Source of the DNA: UTCHB3 sp964531325
GTDB lineage: Bacteria > Bacteroidota > Ignavibacteria > Ignavibacteriales > Ignavibacteriaceae
Assembly (NCBI GenBank): GCA_964531325.1
Contig: CAZHCW010000008.1
Coordinates: 1 to 64,000 of the forward strand
Reading direction: 5' to 3'
Length of the DNA stretch: 64,000 bases
The position numbers were made by a program, and so were the translations under genes. The notes under the pieces were generated by a model. It had not been told where the DNA came from. It did not search any database and saw only the letters and a list, made by a program, of their open reading frames with translations. Positions 18,122 through 25,435 of the stretch are shown here, piece by piece. Each line of letters begins with the position of its first letter. The stretch's first letter is position 1.

Positions 18122-20325
18122 TAAAGTGATTCAAATATTTCGATGTGAAAATCGCTTAAAACATTTTCTAAACTGCCAAGAGCAGTATATTTATTAATTG
18201 CCCCATTAGCAAACTCCCTCACGCGCTTTAGCTCTCCTTCAATTATTTTTTTGCCAAGACTAAGTTCCTCTTTATTTTCTTCTCCAGAAAGTGATGGTAT
18301 TACAACCATATCATAAATGGTTGCAAAATTCTTTCCTTTACACAATCGTAGTATTCTACCTCTTCGTTGAACAAACTGTCTGTAATTTCCTGTGCTTGAA
18401 GCAAATATCGCCGTCTCTGTCTGTCTTACATCGATACCCTCATCCAGGCACTTCATCGCCGTTAATACTTGTAATCTTCCCTGAGAAAATCTTTCAAGTA
18501 TCTGCTTTCGGTTTTTAGTTTCACCAATGAATTGATGCTGTTTAAGATTGAATTCAGAAGAAATAATTTCTGAGTAAGTGTTTATCAGGCGTTTGTCCTC
18601 TTCATCAACCGTACCCTCTCTTCCTTCCGGAACATATACAAGAATGTATTTAGGATCAGGATTTTGCGAGACAATCTCTTTGATGATTTCTCTGAGACAT
18701 TGCGTCTTGTTTTCGGCCTTGTGGAGAATAGCCTTGCGTTTATTTAATAGTATTGATACAACAGGATGGTCAGAGAAGGAACGGGTAGCCGGATTAAAAA
18801 ATTTCATCAGTTTTTCTGTGATCTCACGATAATCTGTCATTTCCGGTTCTGTAAGCTTGACAATCCTGGGGTAGTAATAATATTGGGTGAGGAATTTTCT
18901 ATCTATTGCTTCCTTAAGATCGAGACTAATAGTTGGGCCATTGATAGCGTTAAAAAATTTCTGAATTTCAATTGTTCCATCCTCATCAAAGTATCTCGCC
19001 GGAGTAGCTGAAAGTCCAATTCTGCGCTCAATATGATACGGATAGTTCTCAATCAATTTCTTCGTGCCAAAATTGTGCACCTCGTCAGCTATTAGTAAAA
19101 TGTCTTTCTTAACCTTTGAAAGAAGGTTCTGGAATTTGTCGAGACTGAATGTGTCGTAGGTGCTGATAATAATAAAATGACCCCCTGCGAAATAAAAGCG
19201 GTTAAGCAATTGAATAGCTTCGGAATACCAATTAGTATATTGACTGTTTGCGAGCACTACATTTGTAAATCCGAAGGATACAACTTCCCCTTTCCACTGT
19301 TCGGCCAAATCAATTGTTGGGACAAGTACAATAACACCCACCTTATTTTCTTCCCTGTACATTTCTAACGCACAGTTTAAGGCCGTGATTGTCTTGCCAG
19401 TACCGGTTGCCATCTCAAATAATCCTTGATAACCAGATGCTTTCCAATTCTCTAAAGCCTGAATCTGATAGTCAAAGAGTTTTGTTATGCTAGCGGGGAG
19501 TTTGGGTTGCTGAATCGGATATTCAAAATCACTTTCGCCTGTACTTTCTCCTTTGGTAAGTCCAGCTAATTTATCACGGTAGCCAGAATTGTGGGCGGTA
19601 ATTTCAAGCAGTTTCCTTTCGGCATATAACAATTCATCAACATTTTTTACATTACTGTGTCCCTTTAACTTTTCTCTTACGCTCTCTATTGGAATTTTTC
19701 TTATCGCAGGAGAAGTCCCTTCCCAATAAGCATTAAACAAGGATCGGAAATATTCGATCCTCTTATAATCAGATGAGTCTTGATTCCAAGAAGTAAAACA
19801 ACTTATAGTTTCAAGATTATGTTGAAGAGCGCTTTTCGAAAAATTTGCAGATCCATTAAAAGCTATTTTGTTGTTTGCACTATCATAGAATATCCCAAAT
19901 TTTTGATGTGCCAGCCCACCTTTCTCGGAATTAGGAGAAATGGCAATAATTTCTAAAGTTTTAGATGCCACCATCCAAGATAAACAGTTATAAAAATGTT
20001 GATCATAACTGGATAACGACTCCCGGAGGGCATTAAAATTTTCGACCAGTCTTTTTTCAATTACTTCTTCTGGTGAAGAATAAATTCCCTTTTGGATAGC
20101 TTCTTTATCTTGCGATGTTAGTTCATCATTGATTATCATTCGCATTTTACCTCCACATGATATGAAGTAGGCGAAACCAATTGCAAGAGCTCTGAAACCG
20201 CTTGAATTAAAGAATCCCAGACCGAAATCGAATCGGCTGCTGTTAGTTAGGGCATCTATAAAAAACTCTGATGGTTCTTTTTCACCGGAAGTATAAACTA
20301 CTTCAAATTCAACTTCGTTGAGCAT
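18121..20325 (-). CDS. PLD-like/SF2 helicase, phosphorothioation-dependent restriction factor (PbeA-like by position)
   Basis: 734 residues. The N-terminal domain (about 1-190) is phospholipase-D-like with a single HxK-type motif, HQKFGIFYD, followed by GSANFSKSA. The helicase core (about 285-680) has motif I MATGTGKT, motif II ADEVH (a DEAH variant), motif III SATP and motif VI QRRGRILR. The PLD plus type III-restriction-like helicase arrangement is that of proteins annotated as DNA phosphorothioation system restriction enzymes. Expected role: scan or remodel DNA and act on DNA lacking phosphorothioate marks. It begins 4 bases after the dndE stop. Whether the single HKD motif can cut DNA is unclear, since two are usually needed per active site (a dimer could supply them). 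Confidence 0.85.
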   Translation of the reverse strand: MLNEVEFEVVYTSGEKEPSEFFIDALTNSSRFDFGLGFFNSSGFRALAIGFAYFISCGGKMRMIINDELTSQDKEAIQKGIYSSPEEVIEKRLVENFNALRESLSSYDQHFYNCLSWMVASKTLEIIAISPNSEKGGLAHQKFGIFYDSANNKIAFNGSANFSKSALQHNLETISCFTSWNQDSSDYKRIEYFRSLFNAYWEGTSPAIRKIPIESVREKLKGHSNVKNVDELLYAERKLLEITAHNSGYRDKLAGLTKGESTGESDFEYPIQQPKLPASITKLFDYQIQALENWKASGYQGLFEMATGTGKTITALNCALEMYREENKVGVIVLVPTIDLAEQWKGEVVSFGFTNVVLANSQYTNWYSEAIQLLNRFYFAGGHFIIISTYDTFSLDKFQNLLSKVKKDILLIADEVHNFGTKKLIENYPYHIERRIGLSATPARYFDEDGTIEIQKFFNAINGPTISLDLKEAIDRKFLTQYYYYPRIVKLTEPEMTDYREITEKLMKFFNPATRSFSDHPVVSILLNKRKAILHKAENKTQCLREIIKEIVSQNPDPKYILVYVPEGREGTVDEEDKRLINTYSEIISSEFNLKQHQFIGETKNRKQILERFSQGRLQVLTAMKCLDEGIDVRQTETAIFASSTGNYRQFVQRRGRILRLCKGKNFATIYDMVVIPSLSGEENKEELSLGKKIIEGELKRVREFANGAINKYTALGSLENVLSDFHIEIFESL

Positions 20326-20328
20326 CTT

Positions 20329-20736
20329 TTAGTTGGTGGTTTGAAAATTATTTAATCCCTTTTCTATGAGTTCCAATGTAAAATCGAAACCGCTAATATT
20401 CTTAAGTTTACAAAATTCATCATAGAGTTCTTCCAAACCCTCATCAATATGAATCTTGATCAGTTTAGGAATATCTTTATCTGTCTTATAAATGCCATAG
20501 TTTTGACATAATAAACCGATATAAAAATCAATATTAGAACCAAAAAGTACATGTGCAGAATATTCTTTACCGCGTGAATCCTTAATATCTCGGATTGAAT
20601 AAGTTCTTCTTTTTGAAAGTGAGAGTGTGTAGGCAATTCTAGCTACCACATTTTCTGTACCGAGTCCCATTTTCCGGGTCAATTCTGTAACAAGAAGCTT
20701 GTTCTTCGCTGAAGTCCTAATTCCAGAGAATACCAT
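20329..20736 (-). CDS. dndE: DndE, DNA phosphorothioation protein
   Basis: 135 residues from the ATG at 20736. This start is chosen because AGGAGG lies 4 bases upstream (20741-20746) and because DndE proteins begin MVFSxIRTS. A frame from 20787 adds 17 residues without a site. Features are the N-terminal MVFSGIRTSAKNK, then TRKMGLGTENVVARIAYTLS and HVLFGSNIDFYIGLLCQ. DndE is a small helical protein that binds nicked DNA as a tetramer and works with DndC and DndD in the sulfur-insertion complex (family knowledge). It overlaps the dndD 3' end by 20 bases. Confidence 0.88.
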   Translation of the reverse strand: MVFSGIRTSAKNKLLVTELTRKMGLGTENVVARIAYTLSLSKRRTYSIRDIKDSRGKEYSAHVLFGSNIDFYIGLLCQNYGIYKTDKDIPKLIKIHIDEGLEELYDEFCKLKNISGFDFTLELIEKGLNNFQTTN

Positions 20737-22810
20737 GGCTCCTCCTTTCATGTTCGACAAACAATTTGTCGTTTTCAACTGTATCAAATCTGGATCTGTT
20801 TTCTCCGTAATTCGAAATAAAGTAGCAACTGTTCACTTTTGGAAGTAAGATTTTATACTCCTCTTCTGCCAACTCTTTTTTTAACAGTGGAAAAATAACC
20901 ACTTGTTCTGAAATATTGGGATAAAACTCACAAATTATATTTCGTGAATGCAACTGATCAAACTTTTGTAATGGACTATCAATAAAAACAGGAAATTTTA
21001 CATTAGACTCATCCACTAATGCTTTCAATAAAGCTGTAGCGTATAACTGTTGCTCACCTTTTGATAATGACTCCAATTGGATTTTTTGATTATTGCTATC
21101 ATAAAGCTCAATTTCAATTAGTTCATCTGTCAGCAATACTTTGACTTTGTTAACAAAATTATCCTTGTGCATCAAAATCGAAAGCTCTCTCAAAATCCCC
21201 GTCTCTAACGAGCCTTTTTTTTCTTTCTTTAGCTCAAATAGGAATTTCTCCAATGTCTCAATCAATCTTGCTGCGGTCAGGTCTTTTTCTACATCCTGTT
21301 TTCCGACATTAATTTTTTTTGCAAGTTCCGAAGTCAATCTCGCAATACTTTGTTTCTCAATTTCTAAATTGTCTTTTTCAAGTTTTAATGAAGTAATTTC
21401 TCTTTCCAGCTCCAAAACTCTGTCGTCAAGCACTTTTTTCTCATTTTTGATTTTTTGAACTAATAAATCTTTATCATTTGATTCGGCCTCAGTCAATTTC
21501 TTTTTGACAGTTAAGAGTTTTTGCTTATTCAGCTTGTATTCCTTAAGCAAGTGTTTGAAATATTGCGAGTAAGAATTTCTTATATTGTTGCACATCGAGT
21601 TTAGTTCGAGCAATTGAGAATCGGTAAAGTTATGGAGTATCTTGATTTCAGATTGTTCAGCATCCGTCTCAAAAAGGAGTTTATTTTTAAGGCTATTAAA
21701 GATTACTTCGATTATTTTCTCCGAATTTTCTCCTGAAATTTGATTCTGCCGCAAGATATTCGGCAATTCTTTTTTGAATTCGGTTAGTTGTTGATTTAGA
21801 AACTCTGAATTATTACCTGACGCTCTCAGTCTTGCCTCATCAAATGCTTGGGTTTTCATTTCCACAAGAAGATTTGATGAAATTGCAAAGGGTGCCAGTT
21901 CGAGCAACTCTTTTACCTGTTGTTTATATATATCCTCTGATGATTCAAGTTCTTTATACTCTTGTAGTAACGCTTGATACTCATGTTGGCTTAATACATT
22001 TCCTTCACGGATTAATCTTTCCTGATAATCATTGGCAAGTTTTTTTTTGAGTAGCTGTTCTTCTATAAGTTGTTGTATTTTGGTGGAGGTAAAATCAATA
22101 TGATGCTCAATTTTGATCCCTCTTTCGGAATACGCTTTGAATTTCTCAATTTCAGAGTCTGATGCAGAGTTTCGCTTTAATCGAATTCTTAGACCCTCAA
22201 GATTTGATTTTAAATCTTCATATTTCTTTATCCCAATAATCTCCGAATATGCTTTACTCAATCTCCTCTTATCTTCAATGGTCTTAATTTCGGCAAGATT
22301 TACAATTTTTTCTGCATCAAAAAAGAAAAATTTGGCCAACTCTTTAGGCAGAATAAAGTCATTGATAAATATCTCAGGTCCAACCTCTTTTGTGAGTTCA
22401 TTTGGGTTGCCATCAATTAAAATATTGAGCGATTCGTGGGCTGACTCACTATTAAAAGTTCGTTTAATCGAGATATTGTTACATGGGAAGGTGGGAATTG
22501 AAATATCTGACAGAATAATTTCTACAGAGTATTCATTATCACTGGATGAAGCAGCCAATTTATTTAAATTTGTGATTGCATATTTTTTGTATCCACCGGA
22601 TTCGTTAACTTGTGTCTTATAAACATCATCCACATCAGTCATTGCTTTTCCATATAAGCACCATACAAGCGAGGTTAAGAGGGTAGTTTTACCATACCCA
22701 TTGTTCCCAGCGATTATAAAAATATTCTTTTCGTCTGACTTGGTAAATGTAAGTTCATTACTCCCGTAATAAATTCGAAAGTTCTTGAGACGAATGGCAT
22801 TAATAAACAT
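20717..22810 (-). CDS. dndD: DndD, SMC-like ATPase of DNA phosphorothioation
   Basis: 697 residues, close to the DndD norm. Walker A is GNNGYGKTT (about 34-42) after RLKNFRIYYGSNELTF. Two long coiled-coil stretches (about 190-290 and 405-500) flank a central region, and the C-terminal half has the ABC signature-like SLSKGEQQ and Walker B IDSPLQKFDQLHS. In the pathway DndD supplies ATPase activity, probably to open or nick DNA for sulfur insertion by the DndC-DndE complex. The start codon overlaps the dndC stop (TAATG), a mark of translational coupling. Confidence 0.92.
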   Translation of the reverse strand: MFINAIRLKNFRIYYGSNELTFTKSDEKNIFIIAGNNGYGKTTLLTSLVWCLYGKAMTDVDDVYKTQVNESGGYKKYAITNLNKLAASSSDNEYSVEIILSDISIPTFPCNNISIKRTFNSESAHESLNILIDGNPNELTKEVGPEIFINDFILPKELAKFFFFDAEKIVNLAEIKTIEDKRRLSKAYSEIIGIKKYEDLKSNLEGLRIRLKRNSASDSEIEKFKAYSERGIKIEHHIDFTSTKIQQLIEEQLLKKKLANDYQERLIREGNVLSQHEYQALLQEYKELESSEDIYKQQVKELLELAPFAISSNLLVEMKTQAFDEARLRASGNNSEFLNQQLTEFKKELPNILRQNQISGENSEKIIEVIFNSLKNKLLFETDAEQSEIKILHNFTDSQLLELNSMCNNIRNSYSQYFKHLLKEYKLNKQKLLTVKKKLTEAESNDKDLLVQKIKNEKKVLDDRVLELEREITSLKLEKDNLEIEKQSIARLTSELAKKINVGKQDVEKDLTAARLIETLEKFLFELKKEKKGSLETGILRELSILMHKDNFVNKVKVLLTDELIEIELYDSNNQKIQLESLSKGEQQLYATALLKALVDESNVKFPVFIDSPLQKFDQLHSRNIICEFYPNISEQVVIFPLLKKELAEEEYKILLPKVNSCYFISNYGENRSRFDTVENDKLFVEHERRSHGILWN

Positions 22811-24123
22811 TACATGTTTCTAGCGGTTTGATTTAAATACATTTCGAGCTTATTCTCAAAATCATTTTGAAGCCCTCGGGTATTCATAAGAATGGTTTTA
22901 GTTTTTTGAATCGCAAGTAAGTCGTTCAAAAGATCAAAATCCTTGGGCTCGTCACTACAAACAACTTTCAGAAGTTGTTTTTCTCTTTTAATTGCTTCGT
23001 TTACTTCGGAGAGCTTCAGATTGTACCCATAAATCGAAGAATATATATCCGCAACTGTAGAATTAAAAATATTATCTCTATACCAAAGCACTTGAATCGC
23101 TACTAGTTCCTGATAATTAATTAAAACCATATCAGGTTGAGACTCTTGAATTTCTTTCTGTGCTATCAATAGTCGTCTTAAAAATTCTGCTCTGAATTCT
23201 GCAGTATAAGGACCCCAGACATCATCACCCTCTTGACCGTTGCGTCTTTTTGTTTCTCTGTATTTTCTTTCATTTCGAGTATCCATGAGAAAATCACGCA
23301 GTTCCATAAGTGGTTCCATCCACTCTTCACCATTATTGATCAAGGCTTCCATGGAGCGGTCTTTAGTCACCACAGTACAAATCCAGCATCCGAATCTGCT
23401 ATTTCCACAACTCGGGGTAGTAGTATCGATTACCAAAGGACAATCGCCACTATTGGCATTTTTATAAATGCTTATTAACTCTTTGTTGTTTGCGCCCCAA
23501 GGCGATTTCACTTGCATTAAATATTGCCAAACCTCATCAGTTTTTACATCCTTTATTGGAGCATATACATAAGCATTGGGAAGAACATGTTTCCTTAGTC
23601 TTTGACCGGTAACTTCGTGTTTTTGGATACTCCGCGCCCTGGTACTACTCTCATCAGAACGGGTGCCGAGTAGGATAATTACTTCTCCTGTTTCGTCGAC
23701 TTTCTCTTTGATGAATCTGGTGGTCGGGTTAATCTTTAACCTCTCAGTACACCAACGAAAAGTGTTATTCGGAGCAGGATATCCTTTACCAATTAAATTG
23801 GTCCAGAATGAATCCTCGAGTTTTGGAGTAGTGCGAATTACTTTAAATGGTAAATTTTGAAAGGAAGCTGCTTCTTGGATTAGGTTTAAAACTTTTTCAG
23901 TATATTCAATTATGAGTGGGTTTTCTACGAGAGTGTTGTTGCATACGATATAGATATCTCTTTCTTTGGGTGCGTTGGGCATGCTTCGGAGGGAATTCCA
24001 AACAACTTGTAACAACATGGTCGAATCTTTTCCGCCCGAAAAGCCGATAATCCATGGTCTCTTATTATGTTCATAATACTGGTCGAGGATTTCACTTTCT
24101 AAATTTTTTATATTTAGACTCAT
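22810..24123 (-). CDS. dndC: DndC, PAPS-reductase-like ATP pyrophosphatase
   Basis: 437 residues from the ATG at 24123, which has GGAG 5-8 bases upstream; an upstream frame from 24156 adds 11 residues. The PP-loop SGGKDS is at residues 29-34. The cysteine cluster CGNSRFGCWICT near residue 245-256 supplies Fe-S ligands as known for DndC. GTRSDESSTRA is the typical second nucleotide region. DndC uses ATP to activate the DNA backbone and transfers sulfur from DndA. It is the first gene of a nine-gene minus-strand series running to 13116, whose promoter must lie in 24124-24290. Confidence 0.93.
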   Translation of the reverse strand: MSLNIKNLESEILDQYYEHNKRPWIIGFSGGKDSTMLLQVVWNSLRSMPNAPKERDIYIVCNNTLVENPLIIEYTEKVLNLIQEAASFQNLPFKVIRTTPKLEDSFWTNLIGKGYPAPNNTFRWCTERLKINPTTRFIKEKVDETGEVIILLGTRSDESSTRARSIQKHEVTGQRLRKHVLPNAYVYAPIKDVKTDEVWQYLMQVKSPWGANNKELISIYKNANSGDCPLVIDTTTPSCGNSRFGCWICTVVTKDRSMEALINNGEEWMEPLMELRDFLMDTRNERKYRETKRRNGQEGDDVWGPYTAEFRAEFLRRLLIAQKEIQESQPDMVLINYQELVAIQVLWYRDNIFNSTVADIYSSIYGYNLKLSEVNEAIKREKQLLKVVCSDEPKDFDLLNDLLAIQKTKTILMNTRGLQNDFENKLEMYLNQTARNM

Positions 24124-24290
24124 TTTTCTCCGGTTCAATCGTGTTAAATTATACAAGAATATCTGTCGTGAAATTACAAAAAAATTTTCAAATAAATATC
24201 ATTTGACCACTATATTTAAATTCAAATAATTAGAATTTATAATCTTTCAATCTGCATACACATCAAACTATAATTTTTAGGACAAATCAA

Positions 24291-24725
24291 ATGTATTACA
24301 GAAGCGAAATTACATATGATGCAGGAGTTGCGATAAACGCCTTTCAAAAAACATTTCCATCAGCTTTCACCTTTTTAAGTGCTATTGCAGCAGATAAGAT
24401 GGATGGGTTTTGGTTAAGTACCCAAAAGAATGCTCATCTATACTACAAGGATGCCTATTTTGTATACATAAAATTTCATCCACCTTATCAATTGGAATTT
24501 ATCAAACAATATCACTGGCATATTGCTGGTGGAACTCAAGATAGGTCCTCATTATTGTTTGGTGAACAGCTTATAACTCTTGCAAAAAAGCTTGATCTTG
24601 ATTATAGATTGGTATCGTTTGAGAGGCATGAAAAAATGGTAGTCAAAAGAGATACACCTTTGAAATTTTTTGAAGAGTTTCTGGAGTTAATTAAGGAATC
24701 TTATGAGAGGATACCAAAAGCGTGA
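24291..24725 (+). CDS. Conserved protein of unknown function, paralogue of the 10952 gene
   Basis: 144 residues, no signal peptide or membrane segment. It aligns end to end with the 147-residue protein at 10952: RS(E/R)I(T/S)Y(D/E)AG at the start, GFWLSTQKNAHLYYKDAYF in the middle, and a shared FFE(E/D) helix near the end. It diverges from dndC across a 167-base AT-rich gap and so shares the control region of the phosphorothioation genes. It is the right-hand boundary of the island. Function unknown; the family is not one I can name. Confidence 0.75.
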   Translation: MYYRSEITYDAGVAINAFQKTFPSAFTFLSAIAADKMDGFWLSTQKNAHLYYKDAYFVYIKFHPPYQLEFIKQYHWHIAGGTQDRSSLLFGEQLITLAKKLDLDYRLVSFERHEKMVVKRDTPLKFFEEFLELIKESYERIPKA

Positions 24726-24774
24726 TAAATCATTTTTATAAATGATTATAAAGCCCTTCGTAGTATTAATTTTT

Positions 24775-24975
24775 CTATACCTGTTTATCCGGTAGTTCAT
24801 TCCTCGATTCACAAAATTCCAGATAATCATCAACAGAATCGTGAAATGCCTTTTCGAGTTCGGAGACTGATTCACCCTGAAAAGTTATGATATCTTTTGT
24901 GTTGACTACTTCGCCCGAAAATATCTTTGCCTCTTCGTCGTAACTGACGACAGCTTCATAACCTTTGTAATCCAT
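24775..24975 (-). CDS. Shortened HicB-family antitoxin
   Basis: 66 residues matching the N-terminal half of HicB antitoxins: MDYKGYEAVVSYDEEAKIF, VVNTKDIITFQGESVSELE and FHDSVDDYLEFC, the dsRBD-like partial RNase H fold that binds HicA. Full HicB proteins of this type are about 110 residues and end in a ribbon-helix-helix DNA-binding domain. Here a stop follows ELPDKQV directly and none of the other frames downstream resembles the missing domain. No hicA is next to it. It is probably a remnant or a minimal antitoxin without autoregulation. Confidence 0.8.
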   Translation of the reverse strand: MDYKGYEAVVSYDEEAKIFSGEVVNTKDIITFQGESVSELEKAFHDSVDDYLEFCESRNELPDKQV

Positions 24976-25113
24976 ATTTAACTCCGGTTTCTGCTAAAAA
25001 TCTGCTCAATGATTTTAAATGTTTTTTATGTTTATGTTGTTCTAAAATATGACACCAATACTAAATAAACAATAGTCACAATTATCTAACAACAATCTCA
25101 CATTTGAACTTCC

Positions 25114-25150
25114 CGCTACTCTGCTACTCCGTTTCTTCGCTACTCTCCTA
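25114..25150. repeat. 'gctactctg' type repeat tract
   Basis: Tandem imperfect 8-bp units (gctactct, gctactcc, gctactct) with an interposed gtttcttc. Equivalent tracts are at 8991-9029 and inside the FAD enzyme gene at 30800-30890. It abuts the stop codon of the small gene at 25148. The rest of the 24976-25147 gap is AT-rich and shows nothing further. Confidence 0.8.
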
Positions 25151-25348
25151 CTTAATCCTCATACTCTCCTTGTGTGCCTGAGCTTCTTCGAAGGTTTTGA
25201 ATTTTAGGACGCCTTTGTGGACTTTAAATTTTACCAGATGGGAGGCGAGTTCATAAAATTCTTTTACTCTTTTGTAGTAGGCCTCGTCGGGGTTAAAACA
25301 CCAAAGGTCGTGCTCCGCTTCTTCAAAGGTTTTGAATTTTTTAATCAT
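25148..25348 (-). CDS. Small protein with two KFKTFEEA repeats, unknown function
   Basis: 66 residues, soluble. It holds the same octamer twice, KKFKTFEEAEHD near the start and LKFKTFEEAQAH near the end, around a central FNPDEAYYKRVKEFYELASHLV. This type of short protein is widespread as a hypothetical in Bacteroidota-like genomes and is often found with nucleotidyltransferase-type toxin genes; no such partner is present here. A good ribosome site (AAGGAGGG) lies 5 bases before the ATG. The ATG and half the ribosome site are inside a perfect inverted repeat, described separately. Confidence 0.75.
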   Translation of the reverse strand: MIKKFKTFEEAEHDLWCFNPDEAYYKRVKEFYELASHLVKFKVHKGVLKFKTFEEAQAHKESMRIK

Positions 25349-25421
25349 TTATGCCCTCCTTAAGCCTTTATCCCGGCAATGAGGGGAACAAGATTTACCT
25401 GCTCGAAGGGCATAAATGATT
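25343..25421 (-). promoter_or_regulatory. Perfect 15-bp inverted repeat enclosing a start codon
   Basis: aatcatttatgccct at 25343-25357 is repeated exactly in reverse complement at 25407-25421, with a 49-base loop. In the minus-strand transcript the 5' arm lies in the leader and the 3' arm (AGGGCATAAATGATT) contains the last bases of the ribosome site and the ATG of the 66-residue gene. Pairing would hide the start of translation, as in an RNA thermometer or other leader switch. That role is inference; the repeat itself is seen directly. Confidence 0.6.
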
Positions 25422-25435
25422 TTATTTTCAATTTT

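Noticed and set aside
20737..20787. Seventeen extra residues at the DndE N terminus.
   Set aside because: AGGAGG lies directly before the ATG at 20736, and DndE proteins begin MVFSxIRTS.
24124..24290. Specific -33/-7 promoter boxes for dndC or the 24291 gene.
   Set aside because: The gap is so AT-rich that several TTTG and TAxxTTTG-like strings fit equally well; no choice is supported.
10952..24725. The flanking paralogues as DNA-level direct repeats (att sites) of an integrated element.
   Set aside because: The genes match as proteins but have diverged too far in DNA to be recent att duplicates, and no integrase is seen.
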